DNA from: Euryarchaeota archaeon UBA4
GTDB lineage: Archaea; Thermoplasmatota; Poseidoniia; Poseidoniales; Thalassarchaeaceae
Assembly: GCA_002497985.1 (NCBI GenBank)
Contig: DAFQ01000028.1
Location: forward strand, 1-13,073
Direction of reading: 5' to 3'
DNA: 13,073 nt
The notes beneath the pieces are model-generated. The model was not told where the DNA came from. It ran no database searches and was given only the letters and a program-made list of their open reading frames with translations. Numbering within the stretch: position 1 is the first letter of the stretch; the number at the start of each line of letters is the position of its first letter. Of this stretch, positions 1 through 6,166 are shown piece after piece. The translations under genes and the position numbers were made by a program.

Positions 1-1019
1 CTAGGCCAATTTTCTGGCAGGGTGAGAGGGTCGACAACTTCGTCTGCTGCTATCATATCCACTAGGACAGCACGCAATTCCTCAACTCCCTCATTACTCT
101 CTGCACTGACCATTAGGCTAGCTCCCTCGGGAGTCGATTCGTGGAGGTCTGACTTGCTGTGAACTACAAGAATCGGCCTCTCAGAAATAAGTCCCCTGAC
201 CTCTTCCAATAGGTGAACCTGTTCGGAGAGGGGGGTTGTCGCACCTTCCGTGGAGTCGATTAAGAACAATAGCACGTCCCCTACATTCTCCAGAGCTGCA
301 ATTGCCTGCATTTCGATGTTATTTCTCTCGGACATCGGACGATCCAATAGGCCGGGCGTGTCAACCATCTGGTATTTCCTTCTCCTGTGGGTGAAATGCC
401 CCAAGTGCAACTGCTTAGTTGTGAATGGATATGCGGCGACCTCTGGTTCGCCACTCGATAACGCCGTAATCAGGGCCGATTTGCCGACATTTGGAGACCC
501 TGCGACTACAATACATGGCTCGGCTGGATCTATTGAAGGGAGTTTTCTGAGAGTATCCCGTGCGGCCCCAAGCCACTCAACTTCGGGGGACACCTGATCC
601 ATGATGGAGGAGAACCTCCCATATGCTGATCTTCGTGCTTGATGAAAGCCGTCAATGTCTCTGAGCCTCAGTATCTTTCTCTGTGTGTCAGCAGCGATTG
701 ACCTGACCATTTCTGCAGCCCACTGAATGGTTCCCAAGCACCTCCTGTACTCGTCATTGCCGACGGCCGCATCGACTAATGCCTGATCAAAGGGAGATAG
801 CGCATTTAGGCTAGGCCACATTTCTACGTAAGCGATCAATGTTGAGTCAATCACCGAAGCGGCGGATTGGACCATTTTATTCATCTGCTTTCGGACCCTG
901 TGGTACTTGTCTGGATCCTCTACGGTGTCGGGTTGTTTGCTAGCGCGCCTGAAGGCCTTATCCAGTATCTCATCGGTCCTCAGGACCGTTGGAATCCTGC
1001 GCCACTCTACCGATGCCAT
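1..1019 (-). CDS. nog1: Nog1-family ribosome-assembly GTPase (3' end outside window)
   Basis: Manual translation of the minus strand from the ATG at 1019 gives 339 open codons running off the left edge, so the C-terminus is missing. Residues 1-165 form the helical N-terminal region typical of Nog1. A GTPase domain follows: G1 P-loop GSPNVGKS (174-181), G2 PFTT (198-201), G3 DTPG (220-223), G4 SKSD (288-291) and G5 SAE (305-307). Nog1/NOG1 proteins are Obg-related GTPases acting in large-subunit ribosome assembly. Archaeal members are about 330-350 residues, so little is lost. The start is backed by GAGG six bases upstream (1025-1028, minus) and by the full N-terminal helical domain. G4 has Ser in place of the usual Asn of NKxD. 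It is divergent from the unknown gene at 1129. Family assignment is firm. Confidence 0.93.
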   Translation of the reverse strand, partial: MASVEWRRIPTVLRTDEILDKAFRRASKQPDTVEDPDKYHRVRKQMNKMVQSAASVIDSTLIAYVEMWPSLNALSPFDQALVDAAVGNDEYRRCLGTIQWAAEMVRSIAADTQRKILRLRDIDGFHQARRSAYGRFSSIMDQVSPEVEWLGAARDTLRKLPSIDPAEPCIVVAGSPNVGKSALITALSSGEPEVAAYPFTTKQLHLGHFTHRRRKYQMVDTPGLLDRPMSERNNIEMQAIAALENVGDVLLFLIDSTEGATTPLSEQVHLLEEVRGLISERPILVVHSKSDLHESTPEGASLMVSAESNEGVEELRAVLVDMIAADEVVDPLTLPENWP

Positions 1020-1068
1020 GGTATCCTCGGCCGCTCCGCGGGAACCATCACTCTTCAAGACATCAGTT

Positions 1069-1110
1069 CGCAATTTATTGCTGATTTCCGAGCACACCCC
1101 TTTTCTATGA
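1069..1110. promoter_or_regulatory. candidate divergent promoter region between nog1 and the 1129 gene
   Basis: The 109-base divergent spacer (1020-1128) is mostly GC-balanced but has an AT-rich core. CAATTTATTG at 1071-1080 is an inverted repeat (CAAT, TT, ATTG), so it reads as a TATA-like element on both strands, about 50-60 bases from either start codon. A second AT-rich patch, CTTTTCTATG, begins near 1100. Some promoter must lie here because the genes diverge; the exact box is a guess. Confidence 0.3.
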
Positions 1111-1128
1111 CGTGCCCTACGGAGAGAC

Positions 1129-1581
1129 ATGCCAGACATAGAAGGGACAGACATGGTGAGCAGTCTACCGGATTGGGCTAGAAGGATTCACGAAGCTCAT
1201 GGATCACCCTCATTGGATAATTTACAGGATGTTTTCCATGGGCCCCTTTCTGAAAGGAGAGCTGGACTTCGAAAGGATGACCTCTTGGAAATAATGATTG
1301 ATTCAAGGGCTCTTTCTGTCGATACTGACAATATAGTCAGGGGAATGTTACTTGGAACCACTAGGAATGCTGTCGAGATAATGGACTCAGAGGGAGTATT
1401 CAGGTCCATTGCAAGAGACGTCATCGTAGAGGTTCGTTTACTTGCCCACATGCGACTGCCATATCTGGAAGACAAGGAAATGATGAAATTTGAGAAGGAA
1501 GACATGCGTATGCGTTCCATGATGCAGGAAAAAGCCGAGCAAATGGCCGATGGAAGTCGTGACAATAACCTGTGGGGATGA
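1129..1581 (+). CDS. Unrecognised conserved-looking protein with possible Sm/Rpp29-like small barrel
   Basis: 150 residues; I do not recognise a named family. Residues 1-45 look like a helical, charged leader. Residues about 48-105 look like a compact beta-barrel: a VRGMLLGTTRNAVEIMDSEG stretch, then RSIARDVIVEVRL. This pattern (glycine-containing strand, TRN turn, acidic hairpin, basic strand) recalls small RNA-binding barrels such as Sm-like proteins or archaeal RNase P subunit Rpp29. The tail (about 110-145) is a Met-, Glu- and Lys-rich predicted helix. No signal peptide or membrane segment is seen. ATG at 1129 has GGAG four bases upstream (1121-1124). A second ATG at 1153 with AAGGG six bases upstream is also plausible and would remove eight residues. 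Its stop overlaps the next gene (ATGA), implying cotranscription, and it diverges from nog1. Coding reality is well supported; function is unknown. Confidence 0.8.
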   Translation: MPDIEGTDMVSSLPDWARRIHEAHGSPSLDNLQDVFHGPLSERRAGLRKDDLLEIMIDSRALSVDTDNIVRGMLLGTTRNAVEIMDSEGVFRSIARDVIVEVRLLAHMRLPYLEDKEMMKFEKEDMRMRSMMQEKAEQMADGSRDNNLWG

Positions 1582-1913
1582 ATATGGAAGACCTTGCCGA
1601 CAAGAGATGCCTGGCTTGCGAGGGTGGGCAGCCAACCCTTACAGAAGACCAAATTTCCGAACTATTGCCAGGACTCAGTCGAGACTGGGAGGTTATAGAA
1701 AACCATCATTTGCAGAGGGAGTGGAAGTTTCCTGACTTTGCCTCCGCCCTAGAATTCGTCAATGCGGCTGGAGGCATTTGTGAGGACGAGGGCCATCATG
1801 CTGACTTTGAAGTAGGCTGGGGAAGGGTGAATGCAGAAATCTGGACTCACAAGATCGACGGACTGACTGAGTCTGACTTCTTCCTGGCTGCAAAGTTTGA
1901 TAGAATTGGGTGA
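1578..1913 (+). CDS. phhB: Pterin-4a-carbinolamine dehydratase (PCD/DCoH family)
   Basis: About 111 residues, the usual length for PCD. The enzyme dehydrates 4a-hydroxytetrahydropterin to the quinonoid dihydropterin, recycling the cofactor of aromatic amino acid hydroxylases; relatives also occur where no hydroxylase is known. The active-site signature is complete: EDEGHHADF with the His pair at 73-74, then a third His in WTHKIDGLTESD at residue 91. The 17-residue spacing from the second to the third His matches the mammalian enzyme. The N-terminal LADKRCLACEGG is shared with many bacterial PCDs, and Ala replaces the Pro common after the His pair. The start is taken as ATG 1578, overlapping the previous stop (ATGA); ATG 1584 and GTG 1572 are alternatives. 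Four bases separate it from the downstream oxidoreductase. The pterin-dependent partner is not in the window. Confidence 0.92.
   Translation: MNMEDLADKRCLACEGGQPTLTEDQISELLPGLSRDWEVIENHHLQREWKFPDFASALEFVNAAGGICEDEGHHADFEVGWGRVNAEIWTHKIDGLTESDFFLAAKFDRIG
1908..1913 (+). promoter_or_regulatory. Shine-Dalgarno site fixing the oxidoreductase start
   Basis: GGGTGA lies four bases before ATG 1918 and contains the stop codon of the dehydratase gene. It supports ATG 1918 over the in-frame TTG at 1897, which would sit inside the preceding gene. Confidence 0.6.
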
Positions 1914-1917
1914 AGTG

Positions 1918-2940
1918 ATGAGGAAGGTCATCTATCCAAGAACGGGAGGGGTCTCGTCGATTGAGATTGTAGAGTGTCCCGAACCAGAAATAAAAGAAGG
2001 GGAAGTGCGAGTTAGGATTCACCGGGCTGGTATCAATTTCGCGGACCTTATGATGCGTCAGGGGCTATACGGGTCCAATCCAGATTACCCATTCACTCCG
2101 GGTTACGAGGCATCTGGCGAGGTCATTGAGGTCGGTGAGGGAGTTAAGTCATACTCGCCGGGTGACCGTGTTCTCGCAATGACTGGTTTTGGGGGCTATT
2201 CAGAACAAGTGGTTATGGATTCAAGCCGGATGATAAAACTCCCCGACTCAATTTCCTTTGAACAGGCCGCTGCAATCCCCGTTACGTACGGAACTGCATT
2301 CCACATGCTAGTTCACCTTGGTGGAATTTCCAAGGGCGATTCTGTTCTAGTACACCATGCAGCTGGAGGAGTTGGGACGGCAGTTGCCCAGATATGCAAG
2401 GCATACGGGGCATCTCTGGTCATTGGCACGGCTTCTAGTTCGAAGAAAGAATTCGTTGAGTCTATGGGGGTCACTTTTGTTGACAGGGACTCGGAAGACT
2501 TCGTTAGAGTCTGCAAGGAAATGACTGGTGGGAAGGGAGTTCACCACGCTTTGGATCCAGTTGGAGGGAGCAACCTGATGAAGTCTTACAAGGCTCTACG
2601 AAGGGGCGGGAAGTTGTATTTCTTCGGTGCATCTAATGCTGTAAAGGGGGACAAGCGGTCGATGTTTTCTGCTTTGAGGATGTGGAGAACAACGCCAAGT
2701 TTCGACCCGCTGAAGATGATGAGCAGTAACAAGGCGGTTTTCGGGGTCCATATGGGGCTCCTGGATGATGAGTCTATTTTCAAGGGGCATCTATCGACAC
2801 TTTCCGAAATGTTGCTGAAGGGACAAATTGACCCCATTATTGACTCGGTGTGGAGATTCGAAGACGTCGCGAAGGCCCAGATGCACATGCATGACCGTAA
2901 GAATCGCGGAAAGATCCTCCTTGACTTCTCTCCCGAGTGA
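1918..2940 (+). CDS. VAT-1-like zinc-independent quinone oxidoreductase (MDR superfamily)
   Basis: 340 residues, full length for the medium-chain dehydrogenase/reductase family. Residues 1-120 form the GroES-like substrate domain with NFADLMMRQGLY (about 41-52) and PFTPGYEASG (about 58-67). The Rossmann nucleotide loop is HHAAGGVGTAVAQ (about 146-158), the AxxGxxG form of NADPH-dependent quinone reductases. Catalytic zinc ligands of alcohol dehydrogenases are absent. The C-terminal half (DPVGGSN, AVFGVHMGLLDDE, IIDSVWRFEDVAKA) resembles synaptic vesicle protein VAT-1 homologues more than classical QOR. The likely reaction is NADPH-dependent reduction of quinones or reactive enones in the cytosol; the substrate cannot be read from sequence. 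The start is ATG 1918, chosen for its Shine-Dalgarno site. It is the last gene of a three-gene run and converges on aIF2-beta. Confidence 0.88.
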   Translation: MRKVIYPRTGGVSSIEIVECPEPEIKEGEVRVRIHRAGINFADLMMRQGLYGSNPDYPFTPGYEASGEVIEVGEGVKSYSPGDRVLAMTGFGGYSEQVVMDSSRMIKLPDSISFEQAAAIPVTYGTAFHMLVHLGGISKGDSVLVHHAAGGVGTAVAQICKAYGASLVIGTASSSKKEFVESMGVTFVDRDSEDFVRVCKEMTGGKGVHHALDPVGGSNLMKSYKALRRGGKLYFFGASNAVKGDKRSMFSALRMWRTTPSFDPLKMMSSNKAVFGVHMGLLDDESIFKGHLSTLSEMLLKGQIDPIIDSVWRFEDVAKAQMHMHDRKNRGKILLDFSPE

Positions 2941-2946
2941 TCAAGA

Positions 2947-2958
2947 GTCAGCCCTGAC
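2947..2958. other. Short inverted repeat between convergent stops
   Basis: GTCAG-CC-CTGAC is a perfect five-base-pair inverted repeat in the 24-base spacer between the oxidoreductase stop and the aIF2-beta stop. It could help end transcription from both sides, but the stem is short and there is no clear T-tract, so it may be chance. Confidence 0.2.
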
Positions 2959-2964
2959 ATTAAA

Positions 2965-3375
2965 TTACAGCCTAACTGGCCTAGTAGCGCCACAGGCCTG
3001 ACATTTCAGCAAGGTCGTCCTATCCTCTTTGATGAACCTTGTATCTGGTGCTTTACACTGATTACATAGGATGTAGGTCTTGACATAGCTAACCAGTTTC
3101 TCCTTGATCCTCTTTGGGGGCACTCGGCCCTTGAGCATGATTCGAGACTGCTCCCTAGTTCCAGAAGTGCCCAATTCATTCAATAAGTACTGATAGACGT
3201 GATTTGAGTCCCTGTCCATGGCATCCACTACATCGGAGAAGTTTCGAAGAATTGTCTGGCTCCCCTCGATCATGATGTCAGGCTCGGGCATTGTCCACCT
3301 GGACCTCTGGCTTAGTCCCTCAGGAATTCTCTCCCGAGCGCGGTCCAGTAATTCCTCGTAATCGAATCCTGCCAT
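2965..3375 (-). CDS. eif2b: Translation initiation factor aIF2 subunit beta
   Basis: 136 residues from ATG 3375. The beta subunit of heterotrimeric aIF2 works with gamma and alpha to bring initiator Met-tRNA to the small ribosomal subunit. The sequence has the N-terminal gamma-binding helix (FDYEELLDRARERIPE), the central alpha-beta domain (IEGSQTILRNFSDVVDAMDRD, LGTSGTREQSRIMLKGR), and a C-terminal zinc ribbon of CNQC and CQAC, ending GATRPVRL. ATG 3375 is preferred because archaeal homologues begin right at the YDYE-like helix. An in-frame GTG at 3405 would add ten residues and abuts a GGTGGG sequence, so it remains possible. The gene stands alone on the minus strand, convergent with the oxidoreductase and divergent from dut. 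Family assignment is firm. Confidence 0.96.
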   Translation of the reverse strand: MAGFDYEELLDRARERIPEGLSQRSRWTMPEPDIMIEGSQTILRNFSDVVDAMDRDSNHVYQYLLNELGTSGTREQSRIMLKGRVPPKRIKEKLVSYVKTYILCNQCKAPDTRFIKEDRTTLLKCQACGATRPVRL

Positions 3376-3409
3376 CGAACGGGCGAGTCTAGGGTCCCTT
3401 TTCACCCCA

Positions 3410-3423
3410 CCGGAAAGCTCCGG
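3410..3423. other. Small inverted repeat in the aIF2-beta/dut divergent spacer
   Basis: CCGGA-AAGC-TCCGG is a perfect five-base-pair stem with a four-base loop, sitting between the divergent genes. The whole spacer is GC-rich without an obvious TATA box, so this could be an operator or a short 5' leader hairpin. No protein partner can be named and it could be chance. Confidence 0.25.
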
Positions 3424-3433
3424 TCTCGGACAA

Positions 3434-3492
3434 GGTCAAAGTGGGGGCGCCCATTGGGTCGTACATGGGTGCTCCATTGGAGGTCAAAGTGG
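3434..3492 (+). repeat. Imperfect internal direct repeat at the 5' end of dut
   Basis: The 11-mer GGTCAAAGTGG occurs exactly at 3434-3444 and 3482-3492, 48 bases apart (16 codons, in frame). Between them GGGGGCGCCCATTGG (3442-3456) is echoed by GGGTGCTCCATTGG (3467-3480). In protein terms VKV-GAPI is followed by GAPL-VKV. This creates two competing starts, GTG 3441 and ATG 3465. Confidence 0.5.
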
Positions 3493-3914
3493 CTAGGACG
3501 GAGCAAGGCGCCAGGCTTCCTACTATGGGTAGCGAACACGCTGCAGGTTGGGACCTCTATGCCCTTGAAGACTCAGAAGTTCCCTTCAGGAAGAGTGTGA
3601 AGTTGCGGACTGGACTGAAGGTGGCGATTCCAGTTGGATACGAAGGCCAGGTGAGGGCTAGATCCTCTCTTGGGTCAAAGGGACTCATACTCCCTCACAG
3701 CATTGGGACCATTGATGCGGACTACCGTGGAGAGTTGTTCGTTTTGATGACGTGGATAGGAGAAGGTGACTCTTACACCGTAAGGGCGGGAGAGAGAATA
3801 GCCCAACTACTAATATCTCCAATTCCCGAGATTACGTTCCGTGAAGTTGGAGAGGATGGTCTCGGTGAAACAGAGAGGGGAGAAGGAGGATTCGGGAGTA
3901 CCGGTCGTTTCTGA
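3465..3914 (+). CDS. dut: Trimeric dUTPase (deoxyuridine 5'-triphosphate nucleotidohydrolase)
   Basis: About 149 residues from ATG 3465. Trimeric dUTPase cleaves dUTP to dUMP and pyrophosphate, keeping uracil out of DNA and supplying dUMP for thymidylate. All five family motifs are visible in order: I, AAGWDLYA; II, RARSSLGSKG; III, GTIDADYRGE with the catalytic Asp; IV, AGERIAQLLI; and V, the flexible lid RGEGGFGSTG near the C-terminus. Motif V with GGFGSTG marks a standard bacterial/eukaryote-type trimeric enzyme rather than the Dcd-like bifunctional deaminase of many archaea. ATG 3465 is preferred because homologues start just before the VKV strand; GTG 3441 would add eight residues that repeat the following ones. 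It is divergent from aIF2-beta and 73 bases upstream of the gfcR-like gene. Confidence 0.95.
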   Translation: MGAPLEVKVARTEQGARLPTMGSEHAAGWDLYALEDSEVPFRKSVKLRTGLKVAIPVGYEGQVRARSSLGSKGLILPHSIGTIDADYRGELFVLMTWIGEGDSYTVRAGERIAQLLISPIPEITFREVGEDGLGETERGEGGFGSTGRF

Positions 3915-3987
3915 ACATACATTAACCAACGTTTCCCCATATTCTATTCTCAATAGGTTCATAGCAATCTTTGTTCGGGAAAGGGCG
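3915..3987 (+). promoter_or_regulatory. AT-rich spacer, candidate promoter of the gfcR-lysS run
   Basis: This 73-base gap is visibly more AT-rich than the flanking genes. ATATTCTATT at 3939-3948 is a TATA-like stretch about 40-50 bases before ATG 3988, a reasonable position for an archaeal promoter with a short leader. No hairpin or clear operator was seen. Confidence 0.35.
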
Positions 3988-4569
3988 ATGGCAAGCAGTG
4001 TCGACGAATTAAGGGCCGAAGTCGAGCGATATCGCTCGGATGGACTCAACACGCAGCAGATAGCTGATGAGATGTCCCTGTCTCAGACCACCATCAAATG
4101 GCTCTCATCCGGGGGCGTTGGTTCGGAAGACCGCCCTGAAGACATCAGAGTGGGGTGGAGATCGATAGCTGTGAAGGCTGGAAGAATCGAGGCAATATCA
4201 TATGTTTTCTGTGACATAATTGAAGAGGAAATTGGCGAGGATGTTGACACTGTAGTTGGAATTAGTATCAATGGAATCGCATTTGCACAGGCCGTAGGAG
4301 GGCAATTGGACTTGGACCTCGCAGTAAGTCGCAGTATCAGTGACGACGGAGGAGGGCACATCTCAGAGGTATTCGCGGAAGTTGAAGGGAAGAAGTGCGT
4401 GGTTGTGGATGACGTTCTCTCAGGAGGAACTACGATGACCAAGACCGTGAATAATCTGCGAGCGGCCGGAGCGGATGTGAAGCTCTGCTTGGTCCTTGCA
4501 AACAAGTCCCAGAGGAATGAGATTGAGGGTGTTCCACTAAGAGGACTTGTCAGAGTAGTGACGGTCTGA
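3988..4569 (+). CDS. gfcR: GfcR-like transcription regulator (HTH + orotate phosphoribosyltransferase-like)
   Basis: 193 residues. The N-terminal part (about 5-41) is a helix-turn-helix: LNTQQIADEMSLSQTTIKWL. Residues 60-193 are a type I phosphoribosyltransferase fold with the PRPP-binding loop VVVDDVLSGGTTM (138-150). This HTH-PRTase layout is characteristic of the archaeal GfcR/PyrE-like family, which in haloarchaea controls sugar-catabolism genes. Ligand sensing by the PRTase domain is plausible, but the metabolite here is unknown, and orotate phosphoribosyltransferase activity should not be assumed. The reading frame is open from 3841, inside dut, but homology and the spacer point to ATG 3988. 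The first 49 codons of that longer frame look non-coding. Nine bases separate it from lysS, so they are probably cotranscribed. Confidence 0.85.
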   Translation: MASSVDELRAEVERYRSDGLNTQQIADEMSLSQTTIKWLSSGGVGSEDRPEDIRVGWRSIAVKAGRIEAISYVFCDIIEEEIGEDVDTVVGISINGIAFAQAVGGQLDLDLAVSRSISDDGGGHISEVFAEVEGKKCVVVDDVLSGGTTMTKTVNNLRAAGADVKLCLVLANKSQRNEIEGVPLRGLVRVVTV

Positions 4570-4578
4570 GGAAGAGGG

Positions 4579-6153
4579 ATGCACTGGGCAGATTTTGCAG
4601 CACAGAAGCTCTCTGAGAGAGAGGGGCCACAGGTAGTGGTATCCGGGATTACCCCCTCAGGAGAATTCCATATTGGCCATCTCAGGGAGATTCTTTCTGC
4701 AGAGATGATACACAGGGCCTGCCTTGACTTCGGTCTTGAGTCTAGATATGTTTTCATTGTCGACTCCATGGATCCCCTTCGTAGAGTCTATGACTTCCTT
4801 TCTCCATCCTACGAGTCCTACATTGGTGTGCCATTGGCCAATATCCCGGCCCCGGGAGAGGATGGTGAGCCTGATCCGGAAGGAGGCAGTTATGCCGAAT
4901 TCTTCCTCCGTCCTTTCCTTGGGGCGCTCAAGCAAATTGGAGTCGAGCCAGAAGTCATAATGAATCATGAGACATACCAAAACGGTGAATTTGCGGAAAT
5001 GATTGACCTTGCAATAACAAATAGGGATGAAATTCACGGAATTATTGAGTCGGTTTCTGGCAGGGACCTTCCTGAGGACTGGTTCCCGTACAGCCCACTT
5101 GGTTCGAACGGAAGCTTAGATGGGGTCAAGGTGACAGGATATGATAGGCCATTCGTCCATTGGATAGACGGACAGGGGATCGAAGGAAAGTCGGACATCA
5201 GACTAGCCGAGGGGAAGCTCCCCTGGAGGATAGACTGGGCTGCAAGATGGGCAATACATAGCGTAACTTGTGAGCCCGCAGGCAAGGACCATGGTGCTGC
5301 AGGAGGAAGCTATGACACGGGAATACCCATTTGCGAACTTCTAGGGGGGAACCCTCCAGAAAAGATGGTCTATGAGTGGATTCAACTCAAGGGGATGGGT
5401 CCGATGTCTAGTTCCGCGGGGGTAACGATAGGACCGATGGAAGCGCTCTCCATAGTTCCACCAGAGATTCTACGATACGTTATTGCAAGAAGCAAAATGA
5501 ATCGCCACATTGAATTCGACACTGGAGCGATGATGTTCCTTACTGCGGATGAATACGAACGTCTAGTTTCCAACCCCCCTAACGAGGAAGAGGGGATGAG
5601 CAAGAGAAAGAGGATATCAGTAAAGACTCGCAGAGGTGCGATGAGGTTTAGCCAGGTTTCCCGTGATTCCGATCCTTCTGACTCCGTCGGGGGGGTTTCA
5701 TTCAGGCACCTATCAATGCTGGCCCAGATTAAATCGGACGACGACGGTGTCTGGAGCTCACTAAGGAGAAGTGGGCACCTTCCAGGTGAGCCTAGTACTT
5801 CATTGAGAAGCAGGCTGGAGAAGATGAGGAGCTGGATAGGAGGAGGCCACTTTCCCGAGGGGTCGAGGATTATCATCCAGAGCGAGGTAGGCGAGGAAGC
5901 CGAATCTCAAATCGACGAGGATTCGCGTTCCTTCCTTGAATTACTGGCCCAGAGACTTGAGTCTTGCGACTGGGACGAGGATTCGATTGGTGAAACAGTC
6001 CGTTCATCTGCATCGGATTCAGGCCTTGGAAACAGGCAGGCGTACGTATCACTGTACCTAGTAATACTTGGAAGGGACTATGGCCCGAGAATCAGCTCCC
6101 TGATGGCCGAGATGGATAGAGAATCTCTAATTGGAGTCATTTCTAGCATCTGA
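4579..6153 (+). CDS. lysS: Class I lysyl-tRNA synthetase
   Basis: 524 residues, the usual class I LysRS length. It charges tRNA-Lys with lysine using ATP. The Rossmann catalytic core has HIGH at 31-34 in SGEFHIGHLRE. Class I LysRS signatures LPWRIDWAARW (214-224) and EPAGKDH (232-238) follow, and WIQLKGMGPMSSSAG (about 267-281) is the KMSKS-type loop. Residues about 330-524 are the helical anticodon-binding half. Two features are odd. The segment after GRDLPEDWFPYSP, which in archaeal relatives carries paired zinc cysteines, has none; the protein has only four scattered cysteines and no CxxC. The KMSKS loop reads PMSSSAG, without either lysine. ATG 4579 follows GAGG (4568-4571) by seven bases. 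Gaps of nine and thirteen bases link it to gfcR and the DUF2071 gene. Confidence 0.94.
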   Translation: MHWADFAAQKLSEREGPQVVVSGITPSGEFHIGHLREILSAEMIHRACLDFGLESRYVFIVDSMDPLRRVYDFLSPSYESYIGVPLANIPAPGEDGEPDPEGGSYAEFFLRPFLGALKQIGVEPEVIMNHETYQNGEFAEMIDLAITNRDEIHGIIESVSGRDLPEDWFPYSPLGSNGSLDGVKVTGYDRPFVHWIDGQGIEGKSDIRLAEGKLPWRIDWAARWAIHSVTCEPAGKDHGAAGGSYDTGIPICELLGGNPPEKMVYEWIQLKGMGPMSSSAGVTIGPMEALSIVPPEILRYVIARSKMNRHIEFDTGAMMFLTADEYERLVSNPPNEEEGMSKRKRISVKTRRGAMRFSQVSRDSDPSDSVGGVSFRHLSMLAQIKSDDDGVWSSLRRSGHLPGEPSTSLRSRLEKMRSWIGGGHFPEGSRIIIQSEVGEEAESQIDEDSRSFLELLAQRLESCDWDEDSIGETVRSSASDSGLGNRQAYVSLYLVILGRDYGPRISSLMAEMDRESLIGVISSI

Positions 6154-6160
6154 AGGGGTG
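6153..6160 (+). promoter_or_regulatory. Shine-Dalgarno site fixing the DUF2071 gene start
   Basis: AAGGGGTG begins within the lysS stop and ends six bases before ATG 6167. It favours ATG 6167 over the in-frame TTG at 6131 inside lysS. Confidence 0.6.
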
Positions 6161-6166
6161 TCTTTG

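Noticed and set aside
867..1181. A 104-codon plus-strand ORF over the nog1 5' end
   Set aside because: It is antisense to conserved Nog1 N-terminal coding sequence and overlaps the start of the gene at 1129 in another frame.
2941..2964. Strong bidirectional terminator between the oxidoreductase and aIF2-beta genes
   Set aside because: Only a five-base-pair inverted repeat with no T-tract is present, so it is listed only as a low-confidence repeat.
3841..3987. Extension of the gfcR-like gene 49 codons upstream into dut
   Set aside because: It would overlap dut by 74 bases, the extra residues have no family similarity, and ATG 3988 fits the family's N-terminal HTH start.
4083..4769. A 228-codon minus-strand ORF across the gfcR-lysS junction
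   Set aside because: It is antisense to two well-supported genes, spans their boundary and shows no domain.
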